Assembly: GCF_050947875.1 (NCBI RefSeq) | Contig: NC_134573.1 | Coordinates: 32,237,615-32,301,614 of the forward strand | Origin: Dermacentor variabilis | Lineage: Eukaryota > Arthropoda > Arachnida > Ixodida > Ixodidae | DNA length: 64,000 nt | Direction: 5' to 3' | In this document: positions 21,801 to 35,502 of the stretch, in pieces | How the letters are laid out: each line of letters opens with the position of its first letter | Position numbering within the stretch: position 1 is the first letter of the stretch | Program-made: the position numbers and the translations under genes | The notes under the pieces: model-generated | Told to the model about the DNA's origin: nothing | The model's input: the letters and a program-made list of their open reading frames with translations, nothing else | The model's database searches: none

Positions 21801-24800
21801 CGAGAGCGCGCAGCTATATATGCGCACGAAGTGTTATGCGACGCGTCTCGGTTTTCGAACAGTGTATGGCGAGCAGCGTAATCGTCAGGAGACAGCCTGT
21901 GCAAATCAAGGCGATGCAACCCTTTTCTAGCGCTGCTGCGAGAGCGCGCAGCAATATATCGCGCACGAAGTGTTATGCGACGCATCTCTGTTTCCGAAAA
22001 GTGTATGGCGAGCAGCGTAATCGTCAGGAGACTGCCTGTGCAAATCAAGACGATGCAACCGTTCTCTAGCGCTGCAGCGAGAGCGCACAGCAATATATCG
22101 CGCACGAAGTGTTATGCGACGCATCTCTGTTTCCGAAAAGTGTATGTCGAGCAGCGTAATCGTCAGGAGAATGCCTGTGCAAATCAAGGCGATGCAACCC
22201 TTTTCTAGCGCTGCTGCGAGAGCGCGCAGAAATATATCGCGCATGAAGTGTTATGTGACGCGTCTCAGTTTCCGAACAGTGTATGTCGAGCAGCCTAATC
22301 GTCAGGAGACTGCCTGTGCAAATCAAGACGAGGCAAGCCTTTTGATGCGCTGCAGCGAGAGCGCGCAGCGATATATGAGCACGAAGTGTTATGCGACGCG
22401 TCTCGGTTTTCGAACAGTGTATGGCGAGCAGCGTAATCGTCAGGAGACAGCCTGTGCAAATCAAGACGATGCAACCCTTTTCTGGCGCTGCTGCGAGAGC
22501 GCGCAGCAATATATCGCGCATGAAGTGTTATGCGACGCGTCTCCGTCTACCGAACAGTGTATGTCGAGCAGCGTAATCGTCAGGAGACTGCCTGTGCAAA
22601 TCAAGACGAGGCAACCCTTTTGAAGCGCTGCAGCGAGAGCGCGCAGCAATATATCGCGCATGAAGTGTTATGCGACGCGTCTTCGTTTACCGAACAGTGT
22701 ATGTCGAGCAGCGTAATCGTCAGGAGACAGCCTGTGCAAATCAAGACGAGGCAACCCTTTTGAAGCGCTGCAGCGAGAGTGCGCAGCAATATATCGCGCA
22801 TGAAGTGTTATGCGACGCGTCTTCGTTTACCGAACAGTGTATGTCGAGCAGCGTAATCGTCAGGAGACTGCCTGTGCAAATCAAGACGAGGCAACCCTTT
22901 TGAAGCGCTGCAGCGAGAGCGCGCAGCTATATATGCGCACGAAGTGTTATGCGACGCGTCTCCGTTTCCGAACAGTGTATGGCGAGCAGCGTAATCGTCA
23001 GGAGACTTTTCTGAAACAGACACGCGTCCTATAACACTGCATGTGCAAATCAAGGCGATGCCACCCTTTTCTAACGTTGTAGCGAGAGCGCGCAGTGACA
23101 AATGGCGCCCCAAGGGTTATGTGACGCGTGTCAGTTTCAGAAAAGTCTTTATTGCGAGCAGCGTAATCGTCAGGAGAGTGCCTGTGCAAATCAAGGCGAT
23201 GCAACCCTTTGCTAGCGCTGCTGCGAGAGCGCGCAGCAATATATACGCACGAAGTGTTATGCGACGCGTCTCCGTTTTCGAACAGTGTATGGCGAGCAAC
23301 GTAATCGTCAGGAGCCTGCCTGCGCAAATCTAGACGATGCAACCCTTTTCAAGCGCTGCAGCGAGAGCGCGGAGCGATATATCGCGCACGAAGTGTTACG
23401 CGACGCGTCTCCGTTTCCGAACAGTGTATGGCGAGCAGCGTAATCGTCAGGAGACAGCCTGTGCAAATCAAGACGATGCAAGCCTTTTGAAGCGCCGCAG
23501 CGAGAGCGCGTAGCGATATATGCGCACGAAGTGTTATGCGACGCGTCTCGGTTTTCGAACAGAGTATGGCGAGCAGCGTAATCGTCAGGAGACAGCCTGT
23601 GCAAATCAAGACGATGCAACCCTTTTCTAGCGCTGCTGCGAGAGCGCGCAGCAATATATCGCGCATGAAGTGTTATGCGATGCGTCTCCGTTTACCGAAC
23701 AGTGTATGTCGAGCAGCGTAATCGTCAGGAGACTGCCTGTGCAAATCAAGACGAGGCAACCCTTTTGAAGCGCTGCAGCGAGAGCGCGCAGCAATATATC
23801 GCGCATGAAGTGTTATGCAACGCATCTCTGTTTCCGAAAAGTGTATGTCCAGCAGCGTAATCGTCAGGAGAGTGCGTGTGCAAATCAAGGCGATGCAACC
23901 CTTTTCTAGCGCTGCTGCGAGAGCGCGCAGCAATATATGGCGCACGAAGTGTTATGCGACGCGTCTCCGTTTCCGAACAGTGTATGGCGAGCAGCGTAAT
24001 CGTCATGAGACAGCCTGTGCAAATCAAGGCGATGCAACCCTTTTCTAGCGCTGCTGCGAGAGCGCGCAGCAATATATCGCGCACGAAGTTTTATGCGACG
24101 CATCTCTGTTTCCGAAAAGAGTATGGCGAGCAGCGTAATCGTCAGGAGACTGCCTGTGCAAATCAAGACGATGCAACCGTTCTCTAGCGCTGCAGCGAGA
24201 GCGCGCAGCAATATATCGCGCACGAAGTGTTATGCGACGCATCTCTGTTTCCGAAAAGTGTATGTCGAGCAGCGTAATCGTCAGGAGAATGCCTGTGCAA
24301 ATCAAGGCGATGCAACCTTTATCTAGCGCTGCTGCGAGAGCGCGCAGAAATATATCGCGCACGAAGTGTTATGCGACGCGTCTCCGTTTACCGAACAGTG
24401 TATGTCGAGCAGCGTACTCGTCAGGAGACTGCCTGTGCAAATCAAGAAGATGCAACCCTTTCCTAGCGCTACAGCGACAGCGCGCAGAAATATATCGCGC
24501 ATCAAGTGTTATGTGACGCGTCTCAGTTTCCGAACAGTGTATGTCGAGCAGCCTAATCGTCAGGAGACTGCCTGTGCAAATCAAGACGAGGCAAGCCTTT
24601 GATGCGCTGCAGCGAGAGCGCGCAGCGATATATGCGCACGAAGTGTTATTCGACGCGTCTCGGTTTTCGAACAGTGTATGGCGAGCAGCGTAATCGTCAG
24701 GAGACAGCCTGTGCAAATCAAGACGATGCAACCCTTTTCTAGCGCTGCTGCGAGAGCGCACAGCAATATATCGCGCATGAAGTGTTATGCGACGCGTCTC

Positions 24801-27800
24801 CGTCTACCGAACAGTGTATGTCGAGCAGCGTAATCGTCAGGAGACTGCCTGTGCAAATCAAGACGAGGTAACCCTTTTGAAGCGCTGCAGCGAGAGCGCG
24901 CAGCAATATATCGCGCATGAAGTGTTATGCGACGCGTCTTCGTTTACCGAACAGTGTATGTCGAGCAGCGTAATCGTCAGGAGACTGCCTGTGCAAATCA
25001 AGACGAGGCAACCCTTTTGAAGCGCTGCAGCGAGAGCGCGCAGCGATATATGCGCACGAAGTGTTATGCGACGCGTCTCCGTTTCCGAACAGTGTATGGC
25101 GAGCAGCGTAATCGTCAAGAGACTGCCTGTGCAAATCGAGAAGATGCAACCCTTTCCTAGCGCTACAGCGAGAGCGCGCAGAAATATATCGCGCATGAAG
25201 TGTTATGAGACGCGTCTCCGTTTACCGAACAGTGTATGCCGAGCAGCGTAATCGTCAGGAGACCGCCTGTGCAAATCTAGACGATGCAACCCTTTTCTAG
25301 CGCTGCTGCGAGAGCGCGCAGAAATATATCGCGCACGAAGTGTTATGCGACGCATCTCCGTTTACCGAACAGTGTATGTGGAGCAGCGTAGTCGTCAGGA
25401 GACTGCCTGTGCAAATCAAGACGATGAAACCCTTTCCTAGCGCTACAGCGAGAGCGCGCAGAAATATATCGCGCATGAAGTGTTATGTGACGCGTCTCAG
25501 TTTCCGAACAGTGTATGTCGAGCAGCCTAATCGTCAGGAGACTGCCTGTGCAAATCAAGACGAGGCAAGCCTTTTGATGCGCTGCAGCGAGAGCGCGCAG
25601 CGATATATGAGCACGAAGTGTTATGCGACGCGTCTCGGTTTTCGAACAGTGTATGGCGAGCAGCGTAATCGTCAGGAGACAGCCTGTGCAAATCAAGACG
25701 ATGCAACCCTTTTCTGGCGCTGCTGCGAGAGCGCGCAGCAATATATCGCGCATGAAGTGTTATGCGACGCGTCTCCGTCTACCGAACAGTGTATGTCGAG
25801 CAGCGTAATCGTCAGGAGACTGCCTGTGCAAATCAAGACGAGGCAACCCTTTTGAAGCGCTGCAGCGAGAGCGCGCAGCAATATATCGCGCATGAAGTGT
25901 TATGCGACGCGTCTTCGTTTACCGAACAGTGTATGTCGAGCAGCGTAATCGTCAGGAGACAGCCTGTGCAAATCAAGACGAGGCAACCCTTTTGAAGCGC
26001 TGCAGCGAGAGTGCGCAGCAATATATCGCGCATGAAGTGTTATGCGACGCGTCTTCGTTTACCGAACAGTGTATGTCGAGCAGCGTAATCGTCAGGAGAC
26101 TGCCTGTGCAAATCAAGACGAGGCAACCCTTTTGAAGCGCTGCAGCGAGAGCGCGCAGCTATATATGCGCACGAAGTGTTATGCGACGCGTCTCCGTTTC
26201 CGAACAGTGTATGGCGAGCAGCGTAATCGTCAGGAGACTTTTCTGAAACAGACACGCGTCCTATAACACTGCATGTGCAAATCAAGGCGATGCCACCCTT
26301 TTCTAACGTTGTAGCGAGAGCGCGCAGTGACAAATGGCGCCCCAAGGGTTATGTGACGCGTGTCAGTTTCAGAAAAGTCTTTATTGCGAGCAGCGTAATC
26401 GTCAGGAGAGTGCCTGTGCAAATCAAGGCGATGCAACCCTTTGCTAGCGCTGCTGCGAGAGCGCGCAGCAATATATACGCACGAAGTGTTATGCGACGCG
26501 TCTCCGTTTTCGAACAGTGTATGGCGAGCAACGTAATCGTCAGGAGCCTGCCTGCGCAAATCTAGACGATGCAACCCTTTTCAAGCGCTGCAGCGAGAGC
26601 GCGGAGCGATATATCGCGCACGAAGTGTTACGCGACGCGTCTCCGTTTCCGAACAGTGTATGGCGAGCAGCGTAATCGTCAGGAGACAGCCTGTGCAAAT
26701 CAAGACGATGCAAGCCTTTTGAAGCGCCGCAGCGAGAGCGCGTAGCGATATATGCGCACGAAGTGTTATGCGACGCGTCTCGGTTTTCGAACAGAGTATG
26801 GCGAGCAGCGTAATCGTCAGGAGACAGCCTGTGCAAATCAAGACGATGCAACCCTTTTCTAGCGCTGCTGCGAGAGCGCGCAGCAATATATCGCGCATGA
26901 AGTGTTATGCGATGCGTCTCCGTTTACCGAACAGTGTATGTCGAGCAGCGTAATCGTCAGGAGACTGCCTGTGCAAATCAAGACGAGGCAACCCTTTTGA
27001 AGCGCTGCAGCGAGAGCGCGCAGCAATATATCGCGCATGAAGTGTTATGCAACGCATCTCTGTTTCCGAAAAGTGTATGTCGAGCAGCGTAATCGTCAGG
27101 AGAGTGCGTGTGCAAATCAAGGCGATGCAACCCTTTTCTAGCGCTGCTGCGAGAGCGCGCAGCAATATATGGCGCACGAAGTGTTATGCGACGCGTCTCC
27201 GTTTCCGAACAGTGTATGGCGAGCAGCGTAATCGTCATGAGACAGCCTGTGCAAATCAAGGCGATGCAACCCTTTTCTAGCGCTGCTGCGAGAGCGCGCA
27301 GCAATATATCGCGCACGAAGTTTTATGCGACGCATCTCTGTTTCCGAAAAGAGTATGGCGAGCAGCGTAATCGTCAGGAGACTGCCTGTGCAAATCAAGA
27401 CGATGCAACCGTTCTCTAGCGCTGCAGCGAGAGCGCGCAGCAATATATCGCGCACGAAGTGTTATGCGACGCATCTCTGTTTCCGAAAAGTGTATGTCGA
27501 GCAGCGTAATCGTCAGGAGAATGCCTGTGCAAATCAAGGCGATGCAACCTTTATCTAGCGCTGCTGCGAGAGCGCGCAGAAATATATCGCGCACGAAGTG
27601 TTATGCGACGCGTCTCCGTTTACCGAACAGTGTATGTCGAGCAGCGTACTCGTCAGGAGACTGCCTGTGCAAATCAAGAAGATGCAACCCTTTCCTAGCG
27701 CTACAGCGACAGCGCGCAGAAATATATCGCGCATCAAGTGTTATGTGACGCGTCTCAGTTTCCGAACAGTGTATGTCGAGCAGCCTAATCGTCAGGAGAC

Positions 27801-30800
27801 TGCCTGTGCAAATCAAGACGAGGCAAGCCTTTGATGCGCTGCAGCGAGAGCGCGCAGCGATATATGCGCACGAAGTGTTATTCGACGCGTCTCGGTTTTC
27901 GAACAGTGTATGGCGAGCAGCGTAATCGTCAGGAGACAGCCTGTGCAAATCAAGACGATGCAACCCTTTTCTAGCGCTGCTGCGAGAGCGCACAGCAATA
28001 TATCGCGCATGAAGTGTTATGCGACGCGTCTCCGTCTACCGAACAGTGTATGTCGAGCAGCGTAATCGTCAGGAGACTGCCTGTGCAAATCAAGACGAGG
28101 TAACCCTTTTGAAGCGCTGCAGCGAGAGCGCGCAGCAATATATCGCGCATGAAGTGTTATGCGACGCGTCTTCGTTTACCGAACAGTGTATGTCGAGCAG
28201 CGTAATCGTCAGGAGACTGCCTGTGCAAATCAAGACGAGGCAACCCTTTTGAAGCGCTGCAGCGAGAGCGCGCAGCGATATATGCGCACGAAGTGTTATG
28301 CGACGCGTCTCCGTTTCCGAACAGTGTATGGCGAGCAGCGTAATCGTCAAGAGACTGCCTGTGCAAATCGAGAAGATGCAACCCTTTCCTAGCGCTACAG
28401 CGAGAGCGCGCAGAAATATATCGCGCATGAAGTGTTATGAGACGCGTCTCCGTTTACCGAACAGTGTATGCCGAGCAGCGTAATCGTCAGGAGACCGCCT
28501 GTGCAAATCTAGACGATGCAACCCTTTTCTAGCGCTGCTGCGAGAGCGCGCAGAAATATATCGCGCACGAAGTGTTATGCGACGCATCTCCGTTTACCGA
28601 ACAGTGTATGTGGAGCAGCGTAGTCGTCAGGAGACTGCCTGTGCAAATCAAGACGATGAAACCCTTTCCTAGCGCTACAGCGAGAGCGCGCAGAAATATG
28701 TCGCGCATGAAGTGTTATGCGACGCGTCTCAGTTTCCTAACAGTGTATGTCGAGCAGCCTAATCGTCAGGAGACTGCCTGGGCAAATCAAGACGAGGCAA
28801 GCCTTTTGAAGCGCTGCAGCGAGAGCGCGTAGCGATATATGCGTACGAAGTGTTATGCGACGCGTCTCGGTTTTCGAACAGTGTATGGCGAGCAGCGTAA
28901 TCGTCAGGAGACAGCCTGTGCAAATCAAGACGATGCAACCCTTTTCTAGCGCTGCTGCGAGAGCGCGCAGCAATATATCGCGCATGAAGTTTTATGCGAC
29001 GCGTCTCCGTTTACCGAACAGTGTATGTCGAGCAGCGTAATCGTCAGGAGACTGCCTGTGAAAATCAAGACGAGGCAACCCTTTTGAAGCGCTGCAGCTA
29101 GAGCGCGCAGAAATAAATCGCGCATGAAGTGTTATGCGACGCGTCTCCGTTTACCGAACAGTGTATGTCGAGCAGCGTAATCGTCAGGAGACTGCCTGTG
29201 CAAATCAAGACGAGGCAACCCTTTTGAAGCGCTGCAGCGAGAGCGCGCAGCTATATATGCGCACGAAGTGTTATGCGACGCGTCTCGGTTTTCGAACAGT
29301 GTATGGCGAGCAGCGTAATCGTCAGGAGACAGCCTGTGCAAATCAAGGCGATGCAACCCTTTTCTAGCGCTGCTGCGAGAGCGCGCAGCAATATATCGCG
29401 CACGAAGTGTTATGCGACGCATCTCTGTTTCCGAAAAGTGTATGGCGAGCAGCATAATCGTCAGGAGACTGCTTGTGCAAATCAAGACGATGCAACCGTT
29501 CTCTAGCGCTGCAGCGAGAGCGCACAGCAATATATCGCGCACGAAGTGTTATGCGACGCATCTCTGTTTCCGAAAAGTGTATGTCGAGCAGCGTAATCGT
29601 CAGGAGAATGCCTGTGCAAATCAAGGCGATGCAACCCTTTTCTAGCGCTGCTGCGAGAGCGCGCAGAAATATATCGCGCATGAAGTGTTATGTGACGCGT
29701 CTCAGTTTCCGAACAGTGTATGTCGAGCAGCCTAATCGTCAGGAGACTGCCTGTGCAAATCAAGACGAGGCAAGCCTTTTGATGCGCTGCAGCGAGAGCG
29801 CGCAGCGATATATGCGCACGAAGTGTTATGCGACGCGTCTCGGTTTTCGAACAGTGTATGGCGAGCAGCGTAATCGTCAGGAGACAGCCTGTGCAAATCA
29901 AGACGATGCAACCCTTTTCTGGCGCTGCTGCGAGAGCGCGCAGCAATATATCGCGCATGAAGTGTTATGCGACGCGTCTCCGTCTACCGAACAGTGTATG
30001 TCGAGCAGCGTAATCGTCAGGAGACTGCCTGTGCAAATCAAGACGAGGCAACCCTTTTGAAGCGCTGCAGCGAGAGCGCGCAGCAATATATCGCGCATGA
30101 AGTGTTACGCGACGCGTCTTCGTTTACCGAACAGTGTATGTCGAGCAGCGTAATCGTCAGGAGACAGCCTGTGCAAATCAAGACGAGGCAACCCTTTTGA
30201 AGCGCTGCAGCGAGAGCGCGCAGCAATATATCGCGCATGACGTGTTATGCGACGCGTCTTCGTTTACCGAACAGTGTATGTCGAGCAGCGTAATCGTCAG
30301 GAGACTGCCTGTGCAAATCAAGACGAGGCAACCCTTTTGAAGCGCTGCAGCGAGAGCGCGCAGCGATATATGCGCACGAAGTGTTATGCGACGCGTCTCC
30401 GTTTCTGAACAGTGTATGGCGAGCAGCGTAATCGTCAAGAGACTGCCTGTGCAAATCGAGAAGATGCAACCCTTTCCTAGCGCTACAGCGAGAGCGCGCA
30501 GAAATAAATCGCGCATGAAGTGTTATGCGACGCGTCTCCGTTTACCGAACAGTGTATGTCGAGCAGCGTAATCGTCAGGAGACTGCCTGTGCAAATCAAG
30601 ACGAGGCAACCCTTTTGAAGCGCTGCAGCGAGAGCGCGCAGCTATATATGCGCGCGAAGTGTTATGCGACGCGTCTCCGTTTCCGAACAGTGTATGGCGA
30701 GCAGCGTAATCGTCAGGAGACTTTTCTGAAACAGACACGCGTCGTATAACACTGCATGTGCAAATCAAGGCGATGCCACCCTTTTCTAACGTTGTAGCGA

Positions 30801-33800
30801 GAGCGCGCAGCGACATATGGCGCCCCAAGGGTTATGTGACGCGTGTCAGTTTCAGAAAAGTCTTTATTGCGAGCAGCGTAATCGTCAGGAGAGTGCCTGT
30901 GCAAATCAAGGCGATGCAACCCTTTGCTAGCGCTGCTGCGAGAGCGCGCAGCAATATATACGCACGAAGTGTTATGCGACGCGTCTCCGTTTTCGAACAG
31001 TGTATGGCGAGCAACGTAATCGTCATGAGCCTGCCTGCGCAAATCTAGACGATGCAACCCTTTTCAAGCGCTGCAGCGAGAGCGCGGAGCGATATATCGC
31101 GCACGAAGTGTTACGCGACGCGTCTCCGTTTCCGAACAGTGTATGGCGAGCAGCGTAATCGTCAGGAGACAGCCTGTGCAAATCAAGACGATGCAACCCT
31201 TTTCTAGCGCTGCTGCGAGAGCGCGCAGAAATATATCGCGCATGAAGTGTTATGCGACGCGTCTCAGTTTCCTAACAGTGTATGTCGAGCAGCCTAATCG
31301 TCAGGAGACTGCCTGTGCAAATCAAGACGAGGCAAGCCTTTTGAAGCGCTGCAGCGAGAGCGCGTAGCGATATATGCGCACGAAGTGTTATGCGATGCGT
31401 CTCGGTTTTCGAACAGAGTATGGCGAGCAGCGTAATCGTCAGGAGACAGCCTGTGCAAATCAAGAGGATGCAACCCTTTTCTAGCGCTGCTGCGAGAGCG
31501 CGCAGCAATATATCGCGCATGAAGTGTTATGCGATGCGTCTCCGTTTACCGAACAGTGTATGTCGAGCAGCGTAATCGTCAGGAGACTGCCTGTGCAAAT
31601 CAAGACGAGGCAACCCTTTTGAAGCGCTGCAGCGAGAGCGCGCAGCAATATATCGCGCATGAAGTTTTATGCGACGCGTCTCCGTTTACCGAACAGTGTA
31701 TGTCGAGCAGCGTAATCGTCAGGAGACTGCCTGTGAAAATCAAGACGAGGCAACCCTTTTGAAGCGCTGCAGCTAGAGCGCGCAGAAATAAATCGCGCAT
31801 GAAGTGTTATGCGACGCGTCTCCGTTTACCGAACAGTGTATGTCGAGCAGCGTAATCGTCAGGAGACTGCCTGTGCAAATCAAGACGAGGCAACCCTTTT
31901 GAAGCGCTGCAGCGAGAGCGCGCAGCTATATATGCGCACGAAGTGTTATGCGACGCGTCTCGGTTTTCGAACAGTGTATGGCGAGCAGCGTAATCGTCAG
32001 GAGACAGCCTGTGCAAATCAAGGCGATGCAACCCTTTTCTAGCGCTGCTGCGAGAGCGCGCAGCAATATATCGCGCACGAAGTGTTATGCGACGCATCTC
32101 TGTTTCCGAAAAGTGTATGGCGAGCAGCGTAATCGTCAGGAGACTGCCTGTGCAAATCAAGACGATGCAACCGTTCTCTAGCGCTGCAGCGAGAGCGCAC
32201 AGCAATATATCGCGCACGAAGTGTTATGCGACGCATCTCTGTTTCCGAAAAGTGTATGTCGAGCAGCCTAATCGTCAGGAGACTGCCTGTGCAAATCAAG
32301 ACGAGGCAAGCCTTTTGATGCGCTGCAGCGAGAGCGCGCAGCGATATATGAGCACGAAGTGTTATGCGACGCGTCTCGGTTTTCGAACAGTGTATGGCGA
32401 GCAGCGTAATCGTCAGGAGACAGCCTGTGCAAATCAAGACGATGCAACCCTTTTCTGGCGCTGCTGCGAGAGCGCGCAGCAATATATCGCGCATGAAGTG
32501 TTATGCGACGCGTCTCCGTCTACCGAACAGTGTATGTCGAGCAGCGTAATCGTCAGGAGACTGCCTGTGCAAATCAAGACGAGGCAACCCTTTTGAAGCG
32601 CTGCAGCGAGAGCGCGCAGCAATATATCGCGCATGAAGTGTTATGCGACGCGTCTTCGTTTACCGAACAGTGTATGTCGAGCAGCGTAATCGTCAGGAGA
32701 CAGCCTGTGCAAATCAAGACGAGGCAACCCTTTTGAAGCGCTGCAGCGAGAGTGCGCAGCAATATATCGCGCATGAAGTGTTATGCGACGCGTCTTCGTT
32801 TACCGAACAGTGTATGTCGAGCAGCGTAATCGTCAGGAGACTGCCTGTGCAAATCAAGACGAGGCAACCCTTTTGAAGCGCTGCAGCGAGAGCGCGCAGC
32901 GATATATGCGCACGAAGTGTTATGCGACGCGTCTCCGTTTCTGAACAGTGTATGGCGAGCAGCGTAATCGTCAAGAGACTGCCTGTGCAAATCGAGAAGA
33001 TGCAACCCTTTCCTAGCGCTACAGCGAGAGCGCGCAGAAATAAATCGCGCATGAAGTGTTATGCGACGCGTCTCCGTTTGCCGAACAGTGTATGTCGAGC
33101 AGCGTAATCGTCAGGAGACTGCCTGTGCAAATCAAGACGAGGCAACCCTTTTGAAGCGCTGCAGCGAGAGCGCGCAGCTATATATGCGCACGAAGTGTTA
33201 TGCGACGCGTCTCCGTTTCCGAACAGTGTATGGCGAGCAGCGTAATCGTCAGGAGACTTTTCTGAAACAGACACGCGTCCTATAACACTGCATGTGCAAA
33301 TCAAGGCGATGCCATCCTTTTCTAACGTTGTAGCGAGAGCGCGCAGTGACAAATGGCGCCCCAAGGGTTATGTGACGCGTGTCAGTTTCAGAAAAGTCTT
33401 TATTGCGAGCAGCGTAATCGTCAGGAGAGTGCCTGTGCAAATCAAGGCGATGCAACCCTTTGCTAGCGCTGCTGCGAGAGCGCGCAGCAATATATACGCA
33501 CGAAGTGTTATGCGACGCGTCTCCGTTTTCGAACAGTGTATGGCGAGCAACGTAATCGTCAGGAGCCTGCCTGCGCAAATCTAGACGATGCAACCCTTTT
33601 CAAGCGCTGCAGCGAGAGCGCGGAGCGATATATCGCGCACGAAGTGTTACGCGACGCGTCTCCGTTTCCGAACAGTGTATGGCGAGCAGCGTAATCGTCA
33701 GGAGACAGCCTGTGCAAATCAAGACGATGCAAGCCTTTTGAAGCGCCGCAGCGAGAGCGCGTAGCGATATATGCGCACGAAGTGTTATGCGACGCGTCTC

Positions 33801-35502
33801 GGTTTTCGAACAGAGTATGGCGAGCAGCGTAATCGTCAGGAGACAGCCTGTGCAAATCAAGACGATGCAACCCTTTTCTAGCGCTGCTGCGAGAGCGCGC
33901 AGCAATATATCGCGCATGAAGTGTTATGCGATGCGTCTCCGTTTACCGAACAGTGTATGTCGAGCAGCGTAATCGTCAGGAGACTGCCTGCGCAAATCAA
34001 GACGAGGCAACCCTTTTGAAGCGCTGCAGCGAGAGCGCGCAGCAATATATCGCGCATGAAGTGTTATGCAACGCATCTCTGTTTCCGAAAAGTGTATGTC
34101 GAGCAGCGTAATCGTCAGGAGAGTGCGTGTGCAAATCGAGGCGATGCAACCCTTTTCTAGCGCTGCTGCGAGAGCGCGCAGCAATATATGGCGCACGAAG
34201 TGTTATGCGACGCGTCTCCGTTTCCGAACAGTGTATGGCGAGCAGCGTAATCGTCATGAGACAGCCTGTGCAAATCAAGGCGATGCAACCCTTTTCTAGC
34301 GCTGCTGCGAGAGCGCGCAGCAATATATCGCGCACGAAGTTTTATGCGACGCATCTCTGTTTCCGAAAAGAGTATGGCGAGCAGCGTAATCGTCAGGAGA
34401 CTGCCTGTGCAAATCAAGACGATGCAACCGTTCTCTAGCGCTGCAGCGAGAGCGCGCAGCAATATATCGCGCACGAAGTGTTATGCGACGCATCTCTGTT
34501 TCCGAAAAGTGTATGTCGAGCAGCGTAATCGTCAGGAGAATGCCTGTGCAAATCAAGGCGATGCAACCTTTATCTAGCGCTGCTGCGAGAGCGCGCAGAA
34601 ATATATCGCGCACGAAGTGTTATGCGACGCGTCTCCGTTTACCGAACAGTGTATGTCGAGCAGCGTACTCGTCAGGAGACTGCCTGTGCAAATCAAGAAG
34701 ATGCAACCCTTTCCTAGCGCTACAGCGACAGCGCGCAGAAATATATCGCGCATCAAGTGTTATGTGACGCATCTCAGTTTCCGAACAGTGTATGTCGAGC
34801 AGCCTAATCGTCAGGAGACTGCCTGTGCAAATCAAGACGAGGCAAGCCTTTGATGCGCTGCAGCGAGAGCGCGCAGCGATATATGCGCACGAAGTGTTAT
34901 GCGACGCGTCTCGGTTTTCGAACAGTGTATGGCGAGCAGCGTAATCGTCAGGAGACAGCCTGTGCAAATCAAGACGATGCAACCCTTTTCTAGCGCTGCT
35001 GCGAGAGCGCGCAGCAATATATCGCGCATGAAGTGTTATGCGACGCGTCTCCGTCTACCGAACAGTGTATGTCGAGCAGCGTAATCGTCAGGAGACTGCC
35101 TGTGCAAATCAAGACGAGGTAACCCTTTTGAAGCGCTGCAGCGAGAGCGCGCAGCAATATATCGCGCATGAAGTGTTATGCGACGCGTCTTCGTTTACCG
35201 AACAGTGTATGTCGAGCAGCGTAATCGTCAGGAGACTGCCTGTGCAAATCAAGACGAGGCAACCCTTTTGAAGCGCTGCAGCGAGAGCGCGCAGCGATAT
35301 ATGCGCACGAAGTGTTATGCGACGCGTCTCCGTTTCCGAACAGTGTATGGCGAGCAGCGTAATCGTCAAGAGACTGCCTGTGCAAATCGAGAAGATGCAA
35401 CCCTTTCCTAGCGCTACAGCGAGAGCGCGCAGAAATATATCGCGCATGAAGTGTTATGAGACGCGTCTCCGTTTACCGAACAGTGTATGTCGAGCAGCGT
35501 AA
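18878..35502. repeat. About 7-kb block present twice, with whole-monomer indels
   Basis: Variant monomers of 18.88-25.25 kb recur in the same order at 28.57-35.5 kb. The offset is 9,694 bp at first. It becomes 10,112 after about 20.4 kb (+418, three monomers), 9,973 after about 22.2 kb (-139, one monomer) and 10,251 after about 23.0 kb (+278, two monomers). The steps are whole monomers, so the differences between copies arose by exchange in register. Confidence 0.75.
22230..28693. repeat. Tandem duplication of a 3,232-bp block (23 monomers plus one marker)
   Basis: 22230-25461 and 25462-28693 carry the same succession of variant monomers, including the marker (23003 and 26235), a T-rich CCTTTATCTAGCG variant (24310s and 27550s), and the CAAGCCTTTGATGCG one-base deletion (24596 and 27828). 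3,232 equals 23 x 139 plus 35. Confidence 0.85.
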
